37,015 nucleotides of DNA. Origin: Gammaproteobacteria bacterium. GTDB taxonomy: Bacteria > Pseudomonadota > Gammaproteobacteria > QZLD01. This document shows, in pieces, positions 35,756 to 37,015 of the stretch. The stretch's first letter is position 1. Each line of letters opens with the position of its first letter. The stretch spans positions 1 to 37,015 of the forward strand of contig QZLE01000065.1 of assembly GCA_004796365.1 (NCBI GenBank), given 5' to 3'. The notes under the pieces were generated by a model. That model saw only the letters and a program-made list of their open reading frames with translations. It was not told where the DNA came from and did no database searches. A program made the translations under genes and the position numbers.

Positions 35756-36652
35756 TTAGCCCTCAGCGCTATTATCATCATTAGACTTCAAAAAATGTCT
35801 AATAAAAATCAATAACATATTCGCCATCACCCCCAATATGCCTCCAAAAATAACTAAGAGCTTCCTTTTCGGTTTGCTTTTTTGTTCTGGTTCTAATGCA
35901 GGATCAAGCACCTTAAATGCATAATCCTTCCTTACATTAGCAAGCTTCGTTGTCTGCAATTCTTTCTCAATTAACTTATAGAGTAGTTCCTGAATTCCAA
36001 CTTCATTTGTATTGCTAATTTGATCTTTTAGATAAGATATACTTTGGCTTGCCTCATCAATGGCCTTTTGCTTTAAAAAAGCATTTGCTTTATTAACTAG
36101 CAAATTTGCCCACTTAGCAGAAATCTTTGGATCAAACCATTCAATTGTAACAACAATTAAACCATTTTTTTTAACCTCGGTAATTTTAAGTACACCTTGT
36201 GAAAATTTCTCATAACCTTTTAGCAAGCTCGGAACTTGCTTCTCATCTTCTACTAACCATTTATTATTTGTGGAATCCCACTTTTCTGCAAACAAAATTG
36301 GTAAGAGGTTATTTTCTTTTATAAATTCCATTATAAATTGACGGGACTTTATAACTGCTATATTTACTGGAACATCACCTCCGCTCGATGTTGATATTCC
36401 AGCCAAGGAAGCAAGCCCACCTAGGGCACCAAGTCCTCCAGCAAAAGAGTTACCATCTGAACTAACTGGAGCTAGAGTTACTTCTGCAGTATATATATTT
36501 GGAAGAGACATTGCATATATTACTGAGCCCACAGTGAACATAGCCGTAATAACCACTATCATTAACTTGTGCGCCCAGAAGACTTTGAATAATTCGACTA
36601 AATCTATTTGGTCATCTATTGCACTATTTGCATTTTGTTCAAGTTGATTCAT
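35756..36652 (-). CDS. wzz: Wzz-type chain-length determinant / polysaccharide co-polymerase
   Basis: A 298-residue inner-membrane protein. It has an N-terminal DLVELFKVFWAHK, a first membrane helix (about 30-50), a large periplasmic domain starting YTAEVTLAPVSS and a second helix (about 266-285) preceded by the Pro-rich segment DPALEPEQKSKPKRK. This layout defines class 1 polysaccharide co-polymerases that set O-antigen chain length together with Wzy. No C-terminal tyrosine kinase is attached. A Gly-rich stretch (AGGLGALGGLASLAG) lies near residues 70-84, as in the Wzz/FepE type. AAGG precedes the ATG, and rfaH follows immediately. Confidence 0.9.
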   Translation of the reverse strand: MNQLEQNANSAIDDQIDLVELFKVFWAHKLMIVVITAMFTVGSVIYAMSLPNIYTAEVTLAPVSSDGNSFAGGLGALGGLASLAGISTSSGGDVPVNIAVIKSRQFIMEFIKENNLLPILFAEKWDSTNNKWLVEDEKQVPSLLKGYEKFSQGVLKITEVKKNGLIVVTIEWFDPKISAKWANLLVNKANAFLKQKAIDEASQSISYLKDQISNTNEVGIQELLYKLIEKELQTTKLANVRKDYAFKVLDPALEPEQKSKPKRKLLVIFGGILGVMANMLLIFIRHFLKSNDDNSAEG

Positions 36653-36678
36653 ATGCCTTACTATTATTTCAATCCATT

Positions 36679-36819
36679 TTACAAAGCAAGAGAGGACTCA
36701 GCTGCACCGCTCCGCCGGTATGCTTTGTTGATTCCTTCCTTAAAGGGAAGCACATTTACTTCCTTTTTTGCATTTTTCTTTGTCGTCTCGATATTCTCAA
36801 TCAAATTAGAAATACCCAT
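36679..36819 (-). CDS. possible 46-aa small protein between export protein and wzz
   Basis: An ATG at 36819, 11 bases after the stop of the export gene, opens a 46-residue frame that begins MGISNLIENIETTKKNAKKE and ends AAESSLAL. It is charged and soluble, with no membrane segment or recognised motif. No strong ribosome site is visible, although coupling to the upstream stop is possible. It fills most of the 178-base gap before wzz. It could be a genuine small gene, a degraded fragment or chance. Confidence 0.3.
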   Translation of the reverse strand: MGISNLIENIETTKKNAKKEVNVLPFKEGINKAYRRSGAAESSLAL

Positions 36820-36830
36820 TATTTCTATGA

Positions 36831-37015
36831 TTAAAACACCCCAACCGTCTTCAACGTCGCAGCTGTTGTAGCCAGCTGGAACAGTATCCTTGATACATTA
36901 CTCCACTGCACCATTGGGCTAACAGCATCAACATCATAAGGGACAACAACAGTATCACCTGCATTTATTTCTGTCCCAGGCTGGTTAAACCATACAGATG
37001 TGTTCGATGCTAGCA
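36831..37015 (-). CDS. wza: C-terminus of polysaccharide export protein (Wza/SLBB type), partial
   Basis: The minus-strand frame entering from the right edge ends at TAA (36831-36833). Its last 60 residues include WFNQPGTEINAGDTVVVPYD, then VDAVSPMVQWSNVSRILFQLATTAATL. The GDTVVVP turn and the closing hydrophobic helix after a PMVQW-like segment are typical of large SLBB-domain polysaccharide export proteins of marine gammaproteobacteria, which form the outer-membrane outlet or a periplasmic part of it. The rest lies outside the window. Being just upstream of wzz and rfaH, it may share their transcript. Confidence 0.7.
   Translation of the reverse strand, partial: LASNTSVWFNQPGTEINAGDTVVVPYDVDAVSPMVQWSNVSRILFQLATTAATLKTVGVF

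Noticed and set aside
1-37015. CRISPR arrays, tRNA/rRNA genes, transposases
   Set aside because: No direct repeat-spacer pattern, no cloverleaf or rRNA-like sequence, and no transposase motif was seen in reading either strand.

Overview
The window is a surface-polysaccharide (O-antigen/capsule-type) biosynthesis locus from a Gram-negative gammaproteobacterium. The evidence is a JUMPStart/ops element with an RfaH-type antiterminator, Wzz- and Wza-type assembly proteins, WbpL/WbpM/WbpV-type genes like those of Pseudomonas and marine gammaproteobacteria, and moderately AT-rich DNA. The genus cannot be fixed from sequence alone.

Layout. Positions 1-212 hold the C-terminus of an unrecognised protein with a terminal membrane helix. 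A repeat-rich spacer (213-459) follows. A leftward block (7484 to 460, minus strand) makes nucleotide sugars: WbpM-type 4,6-dehydratase, Ugd, ManC, TviB/WbpO-type UDP-HexNAc dehydrogenase and UDP-GlcA 4-epimerase. The divergent spacer at 7485-7721 carries an ops element (7664-7676) pointing rightward. A plus-strand block of 20 genes (7722-35254) follows with short gaps or 4-bp overlaps. It encodes, in order: PglK-like ABC flippase; a nonulosonate-like cassette (NeuB-family synthase, a second SMK-type dehydratase, an unknown 248-aa protein, a cytidylyltransferase/class III aminotransferase fusion); a KpsC-like glycosyltransferase; a Wzy/WaaL-type protein; a methyltransferase; a GT4; an AsnB-type amidotransferase; a second methyltransferase; a GT4; an AT-rich acyltransferase gene; the WbpG-HisH-HisF amidotransferase trio; a bi-domain oxidoreductase with a heparinase II/III-family protein; a GT4; WbpV; and the WbpL initiating transferase. 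At the right edge, on the minus strand, lie a Wza/SLBB-type export protein (partial), a possible 46-aa ORF, wzz and rfaH. rfaH converges on wbpL.

How it works together (inference). WbpM and WbpV make a UDP-6-deoxy-HexNAc (QuiNAc/FucNAc type) that WbpL loads onto undecaprenyl phosphate. Ugd plus the epimerase give UDP-GlcA/GalA, and TviB gives a HexNAc uronate that AsnB could convert to an amide. The NeuB cassette would make an acidic CMP-activated sugar, probably transferred by the KpsC-like enzyme. The WbpG-HisH-HisF trio would add an amidine group. Three GT4 enzymes extend the unit, the acyltransferase and methyltransferases decorate it, and the PglK-like transporter would flip it because no Wzx is present. 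Wzy and Wzz then polymerise it. RfaH acting at ops would keep the 27.5-kb transcript from terminating early.

Most worth a second look: the nonulosonate cassette lacks the usual PseC/LegC aminotransferase, sugar-nucleotide hydrolase and N-acetyltransferase but carries an unknown protein; G/C homopolymers of 8-9 bases lie inside biosynthetic genes; and ops-like cores occur in two internal gaps.
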